Shown: positions 36,181 to 44,774 of the stretch, piece by piece
How positions within the stretch are numbered: the first letter of the stretch is position 1
Layout: each line of letters starts with the position of its first letter
From: UBA3766 sp045628965
GTDB taxonomy: Bacteria; Bacillota; Clostridia; Lachnospirales; Lachnospiraceae
Reading direction: 5' to 3'
Assembly (NCBI GenBank): GCA_045628965.1
Contig: JAZQQI010000063.1
Coordinates: forward strand, 1-64,000
Length of the DNA stretch: 64,000 nt
Notes under the pieces: model-generated
Databases searched by the model: none
What the model saw: only the letters and a program-made list of their open reading frames with translations
Told to the model about the DNA's origin: nothing
Position numbers and translations under genes: made by a program

Positions 36181-37148
36181 TTGAAAAACTCAAGCACATT
36201 GCACATATATTCCTTTAGTACAGGCTCATCTGCAGTATAAACTTCGTGTCTGACTTCATTCTTTAATTCAAAATACTTAACATCATCTGCAATTTTGCAA
36301 AATCTTTTTATGGGATAAAATCTTACTCTTGTATCCTTTTTTACTCCGTATACAAGTAAAGGAATATCGATTTTTCTGATATTTTCCGCCTTTTTCAGAT
36401 CATCAGAAGCAACAATGCACTCATGCATCCATCCGATTGTACCGGAAAAATTGCGATATTTTTCATCCTGTCTGCAAATTTTGTAATAATAAGAATATCT
36501 TATTTTTGAACCGTTTGAAACAAGGTCGAATCTTTCTTTTTGGGGAAAACTTCTTTTTACAAAAGGAAGGTAACTTTCATCTTTATTCAAAAGGAACATT
36601 ATTCTGATATATAATTTCAAAAGAAAACCCGGTACATAAGTTCTTTGAACTACCATGGGAGTACTTAATACAGCTTTTTCAAAAACATGGCTGTTTTTTT
36701 CCAGATAAAGAATTGCAACTGCAGCTCCCATTGAGTGCGAAAAAACACACAATGGCTTATTATAGCAGGAAGGTTTCACGATTTTTTCGACAAAAAATTC
36801 CAAGTCTTTAACATAATCGTCAAAATCATTAACATGAACTTTTGACATATCCGAAACCAATCTGTCAGAATAGCCATGGCCTCTTAGGTCAAAAACAAAC
36901 ACATTGAAACCGCACTTTAAAAAATAATAAATAATTTCTCTGTATTTTTCGCTATTTTCCGTAAATCCGTGGACAATTACTATATTTTTCAGACCGTTTT
37001 CGAGAATATAAGTTCTGTAATAGATTTGTGTTTTGTCATAGGCTTCAAAATAACCGTCTTTTTCAAATTTCTTTGTAAAAGGAACCGCAATGTTCCTCAT
37101 TTCATTATCGTAATCGCAATCATGCAAGAATAAATTCGTTTTATCCAT
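36177..37148 (-). CDS. alpha/beta hydrolase (monoacylglycerol lipase/lysophospholipase-like)
   Basis: 323 residues from the ATG at 37148 (GAGG upstream; the TTG one codon earlier is disfavoured). The oxyanion region HGFTEN is near 60-65, the block FDLRGHGYSDR near 87-96, and the nucleophile Ser139 is in SHSMGAA. Asp (YGVKKDTRV) and His (RHEV) candidates lie near the C terminus. This matches the serine aminopeptidase S33 / Hydrolase_4 group, which hydrolyses lipid or small esters. There is no signal peptide, so it is cytosolic. The substrate is unknown. It has its own promoter. Confidence 0.87.
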   Translation of the reverse strand: MDKTNLFLHDCDYDNEMRNIAVPFTKKFEKDGYFEAYDKTQIYYRTYILENGLKNIVIVHGFTENSEKYREIIYYFLKCGFNVFVFDLRGHGYSDRLVSDMSKVHVNDFDDYVKDLEFFVEKIVKPSCYNKPLCVFSHSMGAAVAILYLEKNSHVFEKAVLSTPMVVQRTYVPGFLLKLYIRIMFLLNKDESYLPFVKRSFPQKERFDLVSNGSKIRYSYYYKICRQDEKYRNFSGTIGWMHECIVASDDLKKAENIRKIDIPLLVYGVKKDTRVRFYPIKRFCKIADDVKYFELKNEVRHEVYTADEPVLKEYMCNVLEFFN

Positions 37149-37185
37149 CAAAACCTCATAAATATTTTGAAACTTAATGAAAAAG

Positions 37186-37213
37186 ATGATACCATAATTA
37201 TTTTAATTTTCAA
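37186..37213 (-). promoter_or_regulatory. candidate promoter of alpha/beta hydrolase
   Basis: TTGAAA, 16-base spacer and TATCAT on the minus strand, about 38 bases before the start codon. Confidence 0.5.
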
Positions 37214-37239
37214 ATACCCGTATTATCGATAAAAACATA

Positions 37240-37266
37240 AAAAAACCCATGGCCCGAAAGCCATGG
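37240..37266 (-). terminator. rho-independent terminator of EF-G-like gene
   Basis: CCATGGC / GCCATGG stem with a six-base loop; T7 follows on the minus strand. Confidence 0.9.
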
Positions 37267-37281
37267 ATTTTAATTTGTTAA

Positions 37282-39372
37282 TTATTCAACATTATTTTCA
37301 GCAACCTTTTCGGCTCTTGCCTTAACTTCGGCATCCTGAATATCCGAAGGACACTGCTCATAACGGTTAAATTCATACTCGTAATCGCCTCGACCGCCTG
37401 TCATCGAACGAAGATCCGTACAATATCCGAAAAGACTCATCATCGGAATATCCGCTTCGACTACTGTCTTTCCGTTGCCTGCGGGATTCATACCGAGAAC
37501 TCTGCCTCGTCTCTTATTAAGATCTCCCATTACATCACCGGTATATTTATCGGGAACGGTAACCTTCAAAGAAGCAATAGGCTCTAGAAGGATAGGCGTT
37601 GCTTCCATAATACCTTTCTTAAACGCCTGAATCGTTGCCATCTTGAATGCCATTTCCGAAGAGTCTACAGGATGGTAAGAACCGTCATAAAGAACCGCTT
37701 TGATTCCGACAACGGGATAAGCTGCAAGAGGTCCTCTGAGAACCGATTCCTGAAGACCTTTCTCTACTGCAGGGAAGTAGTTCTTGGGAACAGCGCCGCC
37801 GACAACTTCTTCTTCAAATACATAAGGAGTTCCCAAATCACCGGAACTTGCAAATCTCATCTTTACATGACCGTACTGACCGTGTCCGCCCGACTGTTTC
37901 TTATACTTATATTCCACATCAGAATTCTTTCTGACAGTCTCTCTAAAAGCAACCTTGGGTTTGGTCAAATCAATTTTGACTTTATATTCATTCTCAAGTC
38001 TAGACTGAATAATATCAAGATGAAGATCTCCCATACCATAAAGAAGCATCTGTTTATTCTCTGCATCGTTAACTGCTTTGACTGTCTGATCTTCATGCAT
38101 AATCTTCTGAAGCGACTGAGCAATCTTATCGACATCACCCTTATTAACTGCGTGATATCTCTTATATGTATAAGGCTTTGGAAGATCGGCTTTACCGAAT
38201 CTAATAATATGAGCCTTAGTAGACAATGTATTTCCTGTACGTGCAGCCGTAATCTTAGCCAAAGCACCGATATCACCGGCATGAAGTTCGGAAACTTCAA
38301 TAGGTTTGTTGCCCTGCAAAAGATAAATCTTACCGATTTTCTCTTCTACCTGTTTTTCATCGTTATACATAAGATCATCCGTCTTCAAAACACCCGACAT
38401 AACCTTAATAAGCGAATATTTACCGATAAAGGGATCGACGATTGTCTTGAAAATATAAGCCGATTTGGTCTTCGAGAAATCGTAGTTGGCTTCAAAAACT
38501 TCATTTGTCTTTAAATCGATACCGGCAACCTGTCTTGAATCAGGACCGGGAAGATATTTAACAATATCGTCAAGAAGCGTATAAATACCCTGGCAAAGAA
38601 TATTGGAACCCATTGAAATAGGAACAATACTGCAATCATTAACCGAAACTCTCAAAGCCTGACGGATTTCGTTCTCGGAGAATGTCTCGCCGCCGAAATA
38701 TCTTTCCATCAAGTCTTCACTTGTTTCCGCAACCGCTTCCATAAGTGTCTCTCTGTAGTTTTGGAGATACTCTTTGTTTGCTTCGGGAATATCGCACTTG
38801 TTTGCTTCCTTACCTTCCCATCTGTATGCCTGCTCGGCAATAACGTTAACGTAGCCTACAAACTTCTCGTTCTCTCTTATGGGAAGATGGAAAGGAGCAA
38901 TTTTTTTGCCATAAAGTTCGGTCAAATCTTCTACAACCTGTCTGTATGAAGCATTATCGATATCCATGTCAGTAACAAAAAACATTCTCGGAAGTTTATA
39001 TTTCTCACAAATTTCCCATGCTCTTTCGGTACCGACTTCAACACCGGCTTTACCTGATACAACGATAATTGCAGCATCTGCTGCGGAAGCTGCTTCTTCA
39101 GCTTCGCCGACAAAATCAAAGAATCCCGGCGTGTCCAGAATATTAATTTTACAATCATTCCATTCAATAGGGATTAATGAAGTTGAAATAGAGATCTGTC
39201 TCTTAATTTCTTCCTTGCCGTAATCGCTTACGGTATTTCCGTCAGTTGTCTTTCCCATACGTGATGTAATACCGGAAAGATATGCCATGGCTTCGGCAAG
39301 AGATGTTTTGCCTGCTCCGCCGTGACCTAAGAGACACACGTTTCGAATTTTGTCAGTAGTGTAAATATTCAT
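37282..39372 (-). CDS. elongation factor G-like GTPase
   Basis: 696 residues from the ATG at 39372 (GGAGGG seven bases upstream). The five-domain EF-G layout is complete. G1 is GHGGAGKTS (16-24) in place of AHIDAGKTT, and G3 is DTPG (80-83). G4 reads TDMD at 134-137 where NKxD is expected, so guanine recognition may be altered. This G1 form marks the EF-G-2/FusA2-like paralogue group, not the housekeeping EF-G encoded in the str operon. Domain IV keeps GGHGQYGHVKM. A role in translation or ribosome recycling under particular conditions is inferred. Confidence 0.88.
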   Translation of the reverse strand: MNIYTTDKIRNVCLLGHGGAGKTSLAEAMAYLSGITSRMGKTTDGNTVSDYGKEEIKRQISISTSLIPIEWNDCKINILDTPGFFDFVGEAEEAASAADAAIIVVSGKAGVEVGTERAWEICEKYKLPRMFFVTDMDIDNASYRQVVEDLTELYGKKIAPFHLPIRENEKFVGYVNVIAEQAYRWEGKEANKCDIPEANKEYLQNYRETLMEAVAETSEDLMERYFGGETFSENEIRQALRVSVNDCSIVPISMGSNILCQGIYTLLDDIVKYLPGPDSRQVAGIDLKTNEVFEANYDFSKTKSAYIFKTIVDPFIGKYSLIKVMSGVLKTDDLMYNDEKQVEEKIGKIYLLQGNKPIEVSELHAGDIGALAKITAARTGNTLSTKAHIIRFGKADLPKPYTYKRYHAVNKGDVDKIAQSLQKIMHEDQTVKAVNDAENKQMLLYGMGDLHLDIIQSRLENEYKVKIDLTKPKVAFRETVRKNSDVEYKYKKQSGGHGQYGHVKMRFASSGDLGTPYVFEEEVVGGAVPKNYFPAVEKGLQESVLRGPLAAYPVVGIKAVLYDGSYHPVDSSEMAFKMATIQAFKKGIMEATPILLEPIASLKVTVPDKYTGDVMGDLNKRRGRVLGMNPAGNGKTVVEADIPMMSLFGYCTDLRSMTGGRGDYEYEFNRYEQCPSDIQDAEVKARAEKVAENNVE

Positions 39373-39418
39373 GTTGTAACCCTCCGAAATAATATTTGAG
39401 GTTAAATCAATCCCCAAT

Positions 39419-39466
39419 AAAAAAATTCAACCCCATTTAGTTTATTTTACTAAATTAGGGTTGAAT
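39419..39466 (-). terminator. terminator downstream of PilZ gene
   Basis: ATTCAACCC / GGGTTGAAT outer stem with inner TTTAGT / ACTAAA pairing; T7 follows on the minus strand. It separates the PilZ transcript from the EF-G-like gene. Confidence 0.85.
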
Positions 39467-39534
39467 ATACAACATTTTATATTACATTTGTACAAAAAAT
39501 ACGATATCTCACATCAGTTTTTGTTTAATATGTC

Positions 39535-39882
39535 TTATTCCTCTTCTGTGTACTGTTGCACAGTCTCGTATACTTCGATTCTTTTCAAATCGTTATCAGG
39601 CATTCCGATAAAAATACCGCCGTACATAATTCTGTCAGCCTCTCTTTTAATTCTGACAATCTCAATAAATGCATGAATAACCTCTTTTGTCCAAAGAGTT
39701 AAATCACAATCATAAACGGAGCCTATAAACAATGCATCTTTACTGTAAAAGCCGATTCCCGATTTGGAAATATCAATAACGTCGATATTGATTTCCTTCT
39801 TATTGTTGGAATCAAGTCTGTTAACAATCAAAGTGGCATCAAGTTCAATTCTTTTGTTTTTTCTTCTTTCATCAATGTCCAT
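39535..39882 (-). CDS. PilZ domain protein (c-di-GMP receptor)
   Basis: 115 residues from the ATG at 39882, preceded by GAGGGGGTG. It is a single PilZ domain: the RxxxR motif is at Arg7-Arg11 (RKNKR) and DxSxxG at 37-42 (DISKSG), both needed for binding cyclic di-GMP. There is no further output domain, so it probably acts by binding a partner, for example in motility or envelope control. It has a near-consensus promoter and is monocistronic. Confidence 0.88.
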   Translation of the reverse strand: MDIDERRKNKRIELDATLIVNRLDSNNKKEINIDVIDISKSGIGFYSKDALFIGSVYDCDLTLWTKEVIHAFIEIVRIKREADRIMYGGIFIGMPDNDLKRIEVYETVQQYTEEE

Positions 39883-39905
39883 ATCGCACCCCCTCAATTA
39901 ATATA

Positions 39906-39934
39906 ATTATACTCAACGAACAAAATTCGGTCAA
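39906..39934 (-). promoter_or_regulatory. sigma-A promoter of PilZ gene
   Basis: TTGACC, 17-base spacer and TATAAT on the minus strand. Confidence 0.75.
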
Positions 39935-39954
39935 TAAATTTTGTAATCTGTTAA

Positions 39955-39978
39955 TAAATATGATATACTTTCCGATAT
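39955..39978 (+). promoter_or_regulatory. possible flagellar sigma (sigma-28) promoter
   Basis: CCGATAT at 39972-39978 is an exact sigma-28-type -10 box. TAAA at 39955 is close but at a spacing shorter than usual; TTAA at 39951 is an alternative. It drives the small plus-strand gene at 40002. Confidence 0.35.
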
Positions 39979-40001
39979 ATAGATTACACGGAGGGAATAA
40001 A

Positions 40002-40403
40002 ATGAAAATAGGCGCATATGATATTAATTCACAATTTAATATGTATTCACCTAGTTCTTTGAACAATATCTCAAAGAATGAAGAAGCAACCAATAAGGCA
40101 GAGGAGATTTCCGCAAAGCCCAAGGCTGAGAAAGTAACTCTTTCATTAACAGGCGGTGATTTATATAAACCTTCATCTGTCGAAAAAGTAACATACGACC
40201 GCTTCTCTCCTCAAAAAATCGATTCCGTTTCATCAGTTTCAACGGGCAAACTTGATGACTTTTCACTTGTTTCCGCCAAAGAAGACAAGATTCAGCCAAG
40301 ATTTCAAAAGCCCGAAGCAAACTCCAATTACAAAGAAATCATTTCAGATACCGAAATGGATTCTTTCTTAAAAAAAGCATTTAAATTATTCGATTCAATA
40401 TAA
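40002..40403 (+). CDS. small protein of unknown function, possible flagellar regulon member
   Basis: 133 residues from the ATG at 40002 (CGGAGGG 7 bases upstream). It is polar, Ser/Lys-rich and probably disordered in residues 15-95, with a short predicted helix at the C terminus (MDSFLKKAFKLFDSI). There is no signal peptide. The start MKIGAYDINSQFN recalls the N termini of small flagellar regulators, but FlgM-type motifs are not present and I do not assign it. Context (PilZ gene divergent, FliK/FlhB-like genes convergent, CCGATAT promoter box) points weakly to motility. Confidence 0.6.
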   Translation: MKIGAYDINSQFNMYSPSSLNNISKNEEATNKAEEISAKPKAEKVTLSLTGGDLYKPSSVEKVTYDRFSPQKIDSVSSVSTGKLDDFSLVSAKEDKIQPRFQKPEANSNYKEIISDTEMDSFLKKAFKLFDSI

Positions 40404-40428
40404 AAACTTCCCGATTGGGAAGTTTTTT
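40402..40428. terminator. bidirectional terminator
   Basis: AAAAACTTCCC-GATT-GGGAAGTTTTT hairpin with T tail on the plus side and an A run before the stem giving U5 on the minus side. It is shared by the convergent small gene and yraN; its last bases overlap the yraN stop. Confidence 0.88.
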
Positions 40429-40777
40429 ATATGTAATCAAAAGCATTTATAACATGTCTTATTTCATCATCGGTTACGGCAAGAACGTCATATCTCACAT
40501 ATACATCATCTCCTAAATGATGAATAAGTCGGTAATAATCGGAAACCTTACATATTGTTTTGATTTTACCGTATCCAACAGCCTCTTCCGGATATCCGCG
40601 CATAGAGGACTTTCTGTATTTAACTTCAAAAAAGACAAGATATTTTCCGTCTCTCCCTATTATATCAATTTCACCGAATCTCGATCTGAAATTTCTTTCA
40701 AGAATTTTGATTCCCTTTTTCTCCAAAAAAGCTACCGCAGCTTCTTCGTAATTGTTACCTACAGCTCTTTTATTTAT
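40427..40777 (-). CDS. yraN: YraN/UPF0102 family protein, apparent ATA start
   Basis: The family core is RFGEIDIIGRDGKYLVFFEVKYR, which resembles a Holliday-junction-resolvase/endonuclease fold with acidic Asp and Glu-x-Lys residues. The first standard start (TTG at 40726) would cut off the conserved N-terminal helix NKRAVGNNYEEAAVAFLEKK. That helix is encoded in frame just upstream, with no ATG, GTG or TTG. An ATA at 40777 sits 8 bases after AGGGGGT and overlaps the stop of the flhB-like gene, so ATA initiation (116 residues) or a sequence error is likely. The function is not established. Confidence 0.8.
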   Translation of the reverse strand: MNKRAVGNNYEEAAVAFLEKKGIKILERNFRSRFGEIDIIGRDGKYLVFFEVKYRKSSMRGYPEEAVGYGKIKTICKVSDYYRLIHHLGDDVYVRYDVLAVTDDEIRHVINAFDYI

Positions 40778-41055
40778 TGTGTTTTACCCCCTTTTGCCCT
40801 AATCTTGTCCATTGCATCAACAAATACAAGAATCTGTGCTACAACTTCGTATAATTCGGGCGGAATTTCCTCTCCTATCTGAAGTCTCGACAAAGTATCG
40901 GCAAGTTTCGAGTCTTTATGAACCGGAACATTATTCTTTTTTGCTTCCGAAAGAATTTTATCGGCCAAAACGCCTTGGCCTGAAGCTACGATTTTGGGAG
41001 CTTCGTCTTCGTTCGGATTATATTCAAGTGCAACAGCCTGTCTTTTTTTAATCAT
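40774..41055 (-). CDS. FlhB C-terminal-domain-like protein (YlqH/FhlB type)
   Basis: 93 residues matching only the cytoplasmic domain of FlhB/EscU export proteins: AVALEYNPNEDEAPKIVASGQGVLADKILSEAKKNNVPVHKD. The autocleavage motif NPTH of true FlhB is NPNE here, so self-cleavage is not expected. There is no membrane domain. In Firmicutes this gene sits after a FliK-like gene and rnhB, as here (2-base gap). It may influence export substrate choice in the flagellar machine; that is inference from homology. Confidence 0.88.
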   Translation of the reverse strand: MIKKRQAVALEYNPNEDEAPKIVASGQGVLADKILSEAKKNNVPVHKDSKLADTLSRLQIGEEIPPELYEVVAQILVFVDAMDKIRAKGGKTQ

Positions 41056-41057
41056 AT

Positions 41058-42704
41058 TTATGCCCTTACATCAAATTTATACAGATTAATTATTTCTCCT
41101 TCATCTTTTCGTATTCGGGGTAAATCCTCGAATATGGGAGGCGCATTTTTCTTGGTGCTGAAAGAATTCGTAATTTTGTAACCGGTATTTTCAAGTCTTT
41201 CATTTAATATATGTATATTCTTTTCAACAAGTTTGAGGCTCTCCTCATCTTCAAAAGTAAAATCCGTCGAGACATTCTTACTGCCTGTAAGTCTGACATA
41301 AACTTCCAACGCTCCAAGATACTTCATATCAAGTCGCAAAAGCGCCGAAAGGTTATCTTTTTCTTCCAAAAGATTTTTCTTTTTGGCGTAAACATACAAA
41401 TCTCCGGTATTTGCTTCATTGCCCATTTTCATGGGAATTTGAATATATGGGGCAAGATTGTTTAAATTATCGAGGAAATTAAGATTCTCCCTAAAATTAT
41501 TAATACTTTGCGAAACATTATCATTGATACCGGGTTCCGAAGCCAAAGCTTTTGTAAGTCTGTCGCATGTTTGAATTATTTTTTCATAATGCTCGTTAAG
41601 CGATTTTTCATCAGAAAAATCCTTGGGTTCCATAAGCCATTCCTTTGAAAGCTTATCCTTTATCGCATTTTTAAAAATATCCGATTTTACAATATCTTTT
41701 TTTGTTTCAAAGGGAATATCTTTATCTCCGAGAATTTTAAAAGCCTTATCTAAAATTTCATCGGTTTTTGCAATTTGTGTATCGGCAAATTTTAGCGAAG
41801 AATGCCCTTCTTTTAACGGAATATCATCCGTTTCATCTTTAAGGAAGGAATATGCTTCTTTAAAAACGTCTATATTTTCAGGCAAATCGGATGTTTTTTC
41901 CTTAGAGACCGATTCCGAAATATTATCGTTAATTTCCGCCTCTTTTTCATTTTCGTTAAATGTGGAAAGAATTTGCGTATCACCTTTTGAAATCTCTCCC
42001 TTACTAAAATCCGCTTCATCAAAAAGCGCATCAGAAAAGTTTTTCAAAAAGCCGTTGTCATCCGTATCAAAATTATCAAATTGATTGGCTATATCTTCAA
42101 TAAGCGAAGAAACCGAATCGCTGATTTTTGATTCAAAATTAATAACAGCATCAAATTTTTCCAAATTTTGGGCCGTAATCGGAAGGTTTATAGATTTAGC
42201 GGTAACTATTTCATTTATCGGATATTCAGGAAAATTGACAACATTTCTGTACAAAGAAGATATACTTTCTTTATCTATAGGCATGCCCTTTTCCATCATC
42301 GATGCAAGCATCATTAAAGATTTGTCATTCAATGGAACTTCTGCTTCTTTAAGAGCGGCTTTTGAAAGGTTTTCCTGTGAAACATTGGTAAACAAAGGTC
42401 TTAATGCAATTGTATTGCTGCTTTTGTCTTTGTTTATTTCAAAAACAACCATGCTTCCGACATTTAAATTGATATCGGCGTTCAAATTGGCATTGACTGT
42501 TGTGTTATTGTTTAAAATGATTGTCACGGTATCGCCTTTTATCTCGGATATTACTCCGGAAAGCGTATCGTTATTCGTCAGATTTTCAAGAATTTCAAGA
42601 ACTTTCAGATCGTTTTGGGATAATCCCGCAGGAAAAGAATTGTCGTTTGAAGAAACGGCATTAAGGTTTCTTATGTTTTGCAAATCAGAAAAGAGATTAT
42701 CCAT
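41058..42704 (-). CDS. FliK/YlqG-like flagellar hook-length control protein
   Basis: 548 residues. N-terminal OB-like segment (LSGVISEIKGDTVTIILNNNTTVNANL, about 48-75), then a long acidic, low-complexity middle of FliK type (about 190-380). The C-terminal Flg_hook-like domain has PIQIPMKM-like and LDMKYLGALEVYVRLTGS near 465-485. The position before an flhB-like gene and after rnhB equals B. subtilis ylqG. Hook-length control proper is uncertain because Firmicutes also encode a main FliK in the fla/che operon. Confidence 0.75.
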   Translation of the reverse strand: MDNLFSDLQNIRNLNAVSSNDNSFPAGLSQNDLKVLEILENLTNNDTLSGVISEIKGDTVTIILNNNTTVNANLNADINLNVGSMVVFEINKDKSSNTIALRPLFTNVSQENLSKAALKEAEVPLNDKSLMMLASMMEKGMPIDKESISSLYRNVVNFPEYPINEIVTAKSINLPITAQNLEKFDAVINFESKISDSVSSLIEDIANQFDNFDTDDNGFLKNFSDALFDEADFSKGEISKGDTQILSTFNENEKEAEINDNISESVSKEKTSDLPENIDVFKEAYSFLKDETDDIPLKEGHSSLKFADTQIAKTDEILDKAFKILGDKDIPFETKKDIVKSDIFKNAIKDKLSKEWLMEPKDFSDEKSLNEHYEKIIQTCDRLTKALASEPGINDNVSQSINNFRENLNFLDNLNNLAPYIQIPMKMGNEANTGDLYVYAKKKNLLEEKDNLSALLRLDMKYLGALEVYVRLTGSKNVSTDFTFEDEESLKLVEKNIHILNERLENTGYKITNSFSTKKNAPPIFEDLPRIRKDEGEIINLYKFDVRA

Positions 42705-42727
42705 AAATTCACCTTTTACAAAGTCGT

Positions 42728-43366
42728 TTATATATAATTATGAATAAACGATCTTCTATGAATGGGTGTAGGTCCCAAAGTTTTAAGACCTTCTATATGC
42801 TTGGCAGTACCATAGCCTTTATTGGAGGCAAAATCATACCCGGGGAAAATTTTATCATATTCATACATCATTCTGTCTCGGGTGACCTTTGCTATTATAG
42901 ATGCAGACGCTATTGAAATACTCTTTGCATCGCCCTTAATAATTGGAACCTGTTTAATGTCGATTTTGGGAATCGTAACGGCATCATTAAGCAAAATATC
43001 GGGTTTCACCGAAAGATTTTTAACCGCATCCTGCATTGCCTCGTAAGTAGCTTCCAGAATATTGATTTCGTCTATTCTCTCATTGTCTCTTATGCCTATT
43101 CCGACTGCGACGGCTTTTTCCATTATGATGTCATATAATTCTTCTCTCTTTTTTTCGGAGAGTTTCTTTGAATCGTTAACATACAAAATCGAGCAGTCTT
43201 TTGGCAAAATAACGGCACAGGCAACTACCGGTCCGGCAAAGGGTCCTCTTCCGACTTCATCTATTCCGCAAATATATTCAAAAGAGGAATACTCTTTTTC
43301 ATATTTTTTCATTTCTTCTATTCGATTTAATTCGGCCTCAAACTTTTCGCCTTTTAACTCTCTCAT
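42728..43366 (-). CDS. rnhB: ribonuclease HII
   Basis: 212 residues. It cleaves RNA at RNA-DNA junctions, including single misincorporated ribonucleotides. The motif YICGIDEVGRGPFAGPVV near 29-46 supplies Asp-Glu; further acidic ligands lie in LLNDAVTIP and the region SIASASIIAKVTRDRMM. The end RRSFIHNYI is typical. It lies 8 bases after lepB and precedes the fliK-like gene, as in the conserved Firmicutes cluster. Confidence 0.96.
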   Translation of the reverse strand: MRELKGEKFEAELNRIEEMKKYEKEYSSFEYICGIDEVGRGPFAGPVVACAVILPKDCSILYVNDSKKLSEKKREELYDIIMEKAVAVGIGIRDNERIDEINILEATYEAMQDAVKNLSVKPDILLNDAVTIPKIDIKQVPIIKGDAKSISIASASIIAKVTRDRMMYEYDKIFPGYDFASNKGYGTAKHIEGLKTLGPTPIHRRSFIHNYI

Positions 43367-43374
43367 AACGGCAC

Positions 43375-43917
43375 CTACTTAATTTTACTAACGATTCCAA
43401 GACGACTAAAAGGATAAATCCTAATCCATGCTTTTCCGGTAATATCTTCGAATTTAACGTTTCCTACACTTTCGTATCTCGAATCCATGGAATTGTTTCT
43501 GTTGTCACCCAAAACAAAATATTCATCTTCACCAAGCGTAATCGGCACAGAAGCAATTCCCGGCCGCTTAATTCTTTCAAGTCCGTAATTCTCTTCAAGA
43601 AGAACATCATCAATAAAAATATTGCCATCGGGATCGATATATACGGTTTCACCCGGAAGACCGATTATTCTTTTAATAAGAAGTGTTTTATTCTCGTATC
43701 TGTAAGGGAATACAATAACATCAAATCTTTGAGGTTCGTTAAATTTGTAAGTCAACTTGTTCACAATAATACTATCGCCGTGAAACAGTGAATCTTCCAT
43801 GCTGTGGCCGTCAACAACGGTACGTTGGCAAATAAAAGTCACTATGACCAAAGCTAAAATCAATATAAAAACAAGATTAATACTGAAACCCAAAAAATCT
43901 TTTAATTTATCATTCAT
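43375..43917 (-). CDS. lepB: signal peptidase I
   Basis: 180 residues. One N-terminal membrane helix (about 11-31), the catalytic Ser39 in VDGHSMEDSL and the general base Lys82 in LLIKRIIGLPGE; the C-terminal box FVLGDNRNNSMDSR is intact. It removes signal peptides of Sec-exported proteins on the outer membrane face. It starts 2 bases after rbgA stops and is followed by rnhB. This is the intact copy; a second related gene at 44775 lacks the Ser. Confidence 0.95.
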   Translation of the reverse strand: MNDKLKDFLGFSINLVFILILALVIVTFICQRTVVDGHSMEDSLFHGDSIIVNKLTYKFNEPQRFDVIVFPYRYENKTLLIKRIIGLPGETVYIDPDGNIFIDDVLLEENYGLERIKRPGIASVPITLGEDEYFVLGDNRNNSMDSRYESVGNVKFEDITGKAWIRIYPFSRLGIVSKIK

Positions 43918-43919
43918 TG

Positions 43920-44771
43920 TTACTTCTCCGCAGGAACGGCATCCAAAGTTAAAAGTCCGATTTTATTTGTTCTAAAATCATCTATAAGTAACTTTGCGCC
44001 TCTGTCAATGTCAGTTTCACCGCCTGTTTTCAACAGATTTCTCAATTCGGTATATTTATTGAGAATCTCAATTTCGGAAAGAGATTCATCCAAACCGTAT
44101 TTATCCGCCAAAATTCCTCTGTATTTCATTTTTAAAATTGTAATCAAATTATATGCCAATTCTCTTATATCAAGAATTTCATCATTCACCGAGCCGAGTA
44201 ATGCAAGTTTAATACCAATCTGCTCATCTTCGAATTTAGGCCAAAGAATACCCGGAGTATCCAGAAGTTCCAAATCTTTCTTAACGCTTATCCACTGCTT
44301 TCCTTTGGTCACACCGGGTTTATTGCCCGTTTTCGTACAAGCCTTTCCCGCAAAAGAATTGATAAAAGTAGACTTTCCCACATTGGGAATTCCGACAATC
44401 ATGCATCTTATAGGTCTGTTTAAAATGCCTCTTTTCCTGTCTCTTTCTATCTTTTCTTTGCACACTTCTCTGATTACGGAATCAATGCCTCTTACCTTCG
44501 AAGTATTCCTCGAATCAAGTTCGATGCATGTTATACCTTTGTTTTTAAAATACTCGCACCATTTCTTATTCTCGTTACCGTCAGCCATATCGGCTTTATT
44601 TAAGAGAATCATTCTGTATTTTTGTTTTGCCAAAGAATCAATATCGGGATTTCTTGTGGCAAGAGGTGCTCTGGCATCAATTATTTCTATCACAATATCG
44701 ATAAGTTTGATGTTTTCTTCCATCATTCTTTTCGCTTTTGTCATATGACCGGGGTACCATTGAATCTGCAT
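43920..44771 (-). CDS. rbgA: ribosome biogenesis GTPase YlqF/RbgA
   Basis: 283 residues. Circularly permuted GTPase: G4 motif NKADMAD (about 57-63) precedes G1 GIPNVGKS (about 128-135) and G3 DTPG. It begins with the diagnostic IQWYPGHMTKAKR. It promotes late assembly of the 50S subunit. It is placed between the two lepB-like genes, 3 bases after the upstream one, matching the rplS-rbgA-rnhB order of B. subtilis. Confidence 0.96.
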   Translation of the reverse strand: MQIQWYPGHMTKAKRMMEENIKLIDIVIEIIDARAPLATRNPDIDSLAKQKYRMILLNKADMADGNENKKWCEYFKNKGITCIELDSRNTSKVRGIDSVIREVCKEKIERDRKRGILNRPIRCMIVGIPNVGKSTFINSFAGKACTKTGNKPGVTKGKQWISVKKDLELLDTPGILWPKFEDEQIGIKLALLGSVNDEILDIRELAYNLITILKMKYRGILADKYGLDESLSEIEILNKYTELRNLLKTGGETDIDRGAKLLIDDFRTNKIGLLTLDAVPAEK

Positions 44772-44774
44772 AAC

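Noticed and set aside
37672..38514. 280-codon ORF on the plus strand
   Set aside because: Lies wholly antisense to the EF-G-like gene, with no ribosome site and a composition mirroring the sense codons.
42085..42747. Long plus-strand ORFs at 41623-42084 and 42085-42747
   Set aside because: Antisense shadows of the FliK-like gene; Ser/Phe/Ile-rich composition is the complement of its acidic and Lys-rich codons.
44008..44748. 246-codon plus-strand ORF
   Set aside because: Antisense to rbgA, which is unmistakable; no start signals.
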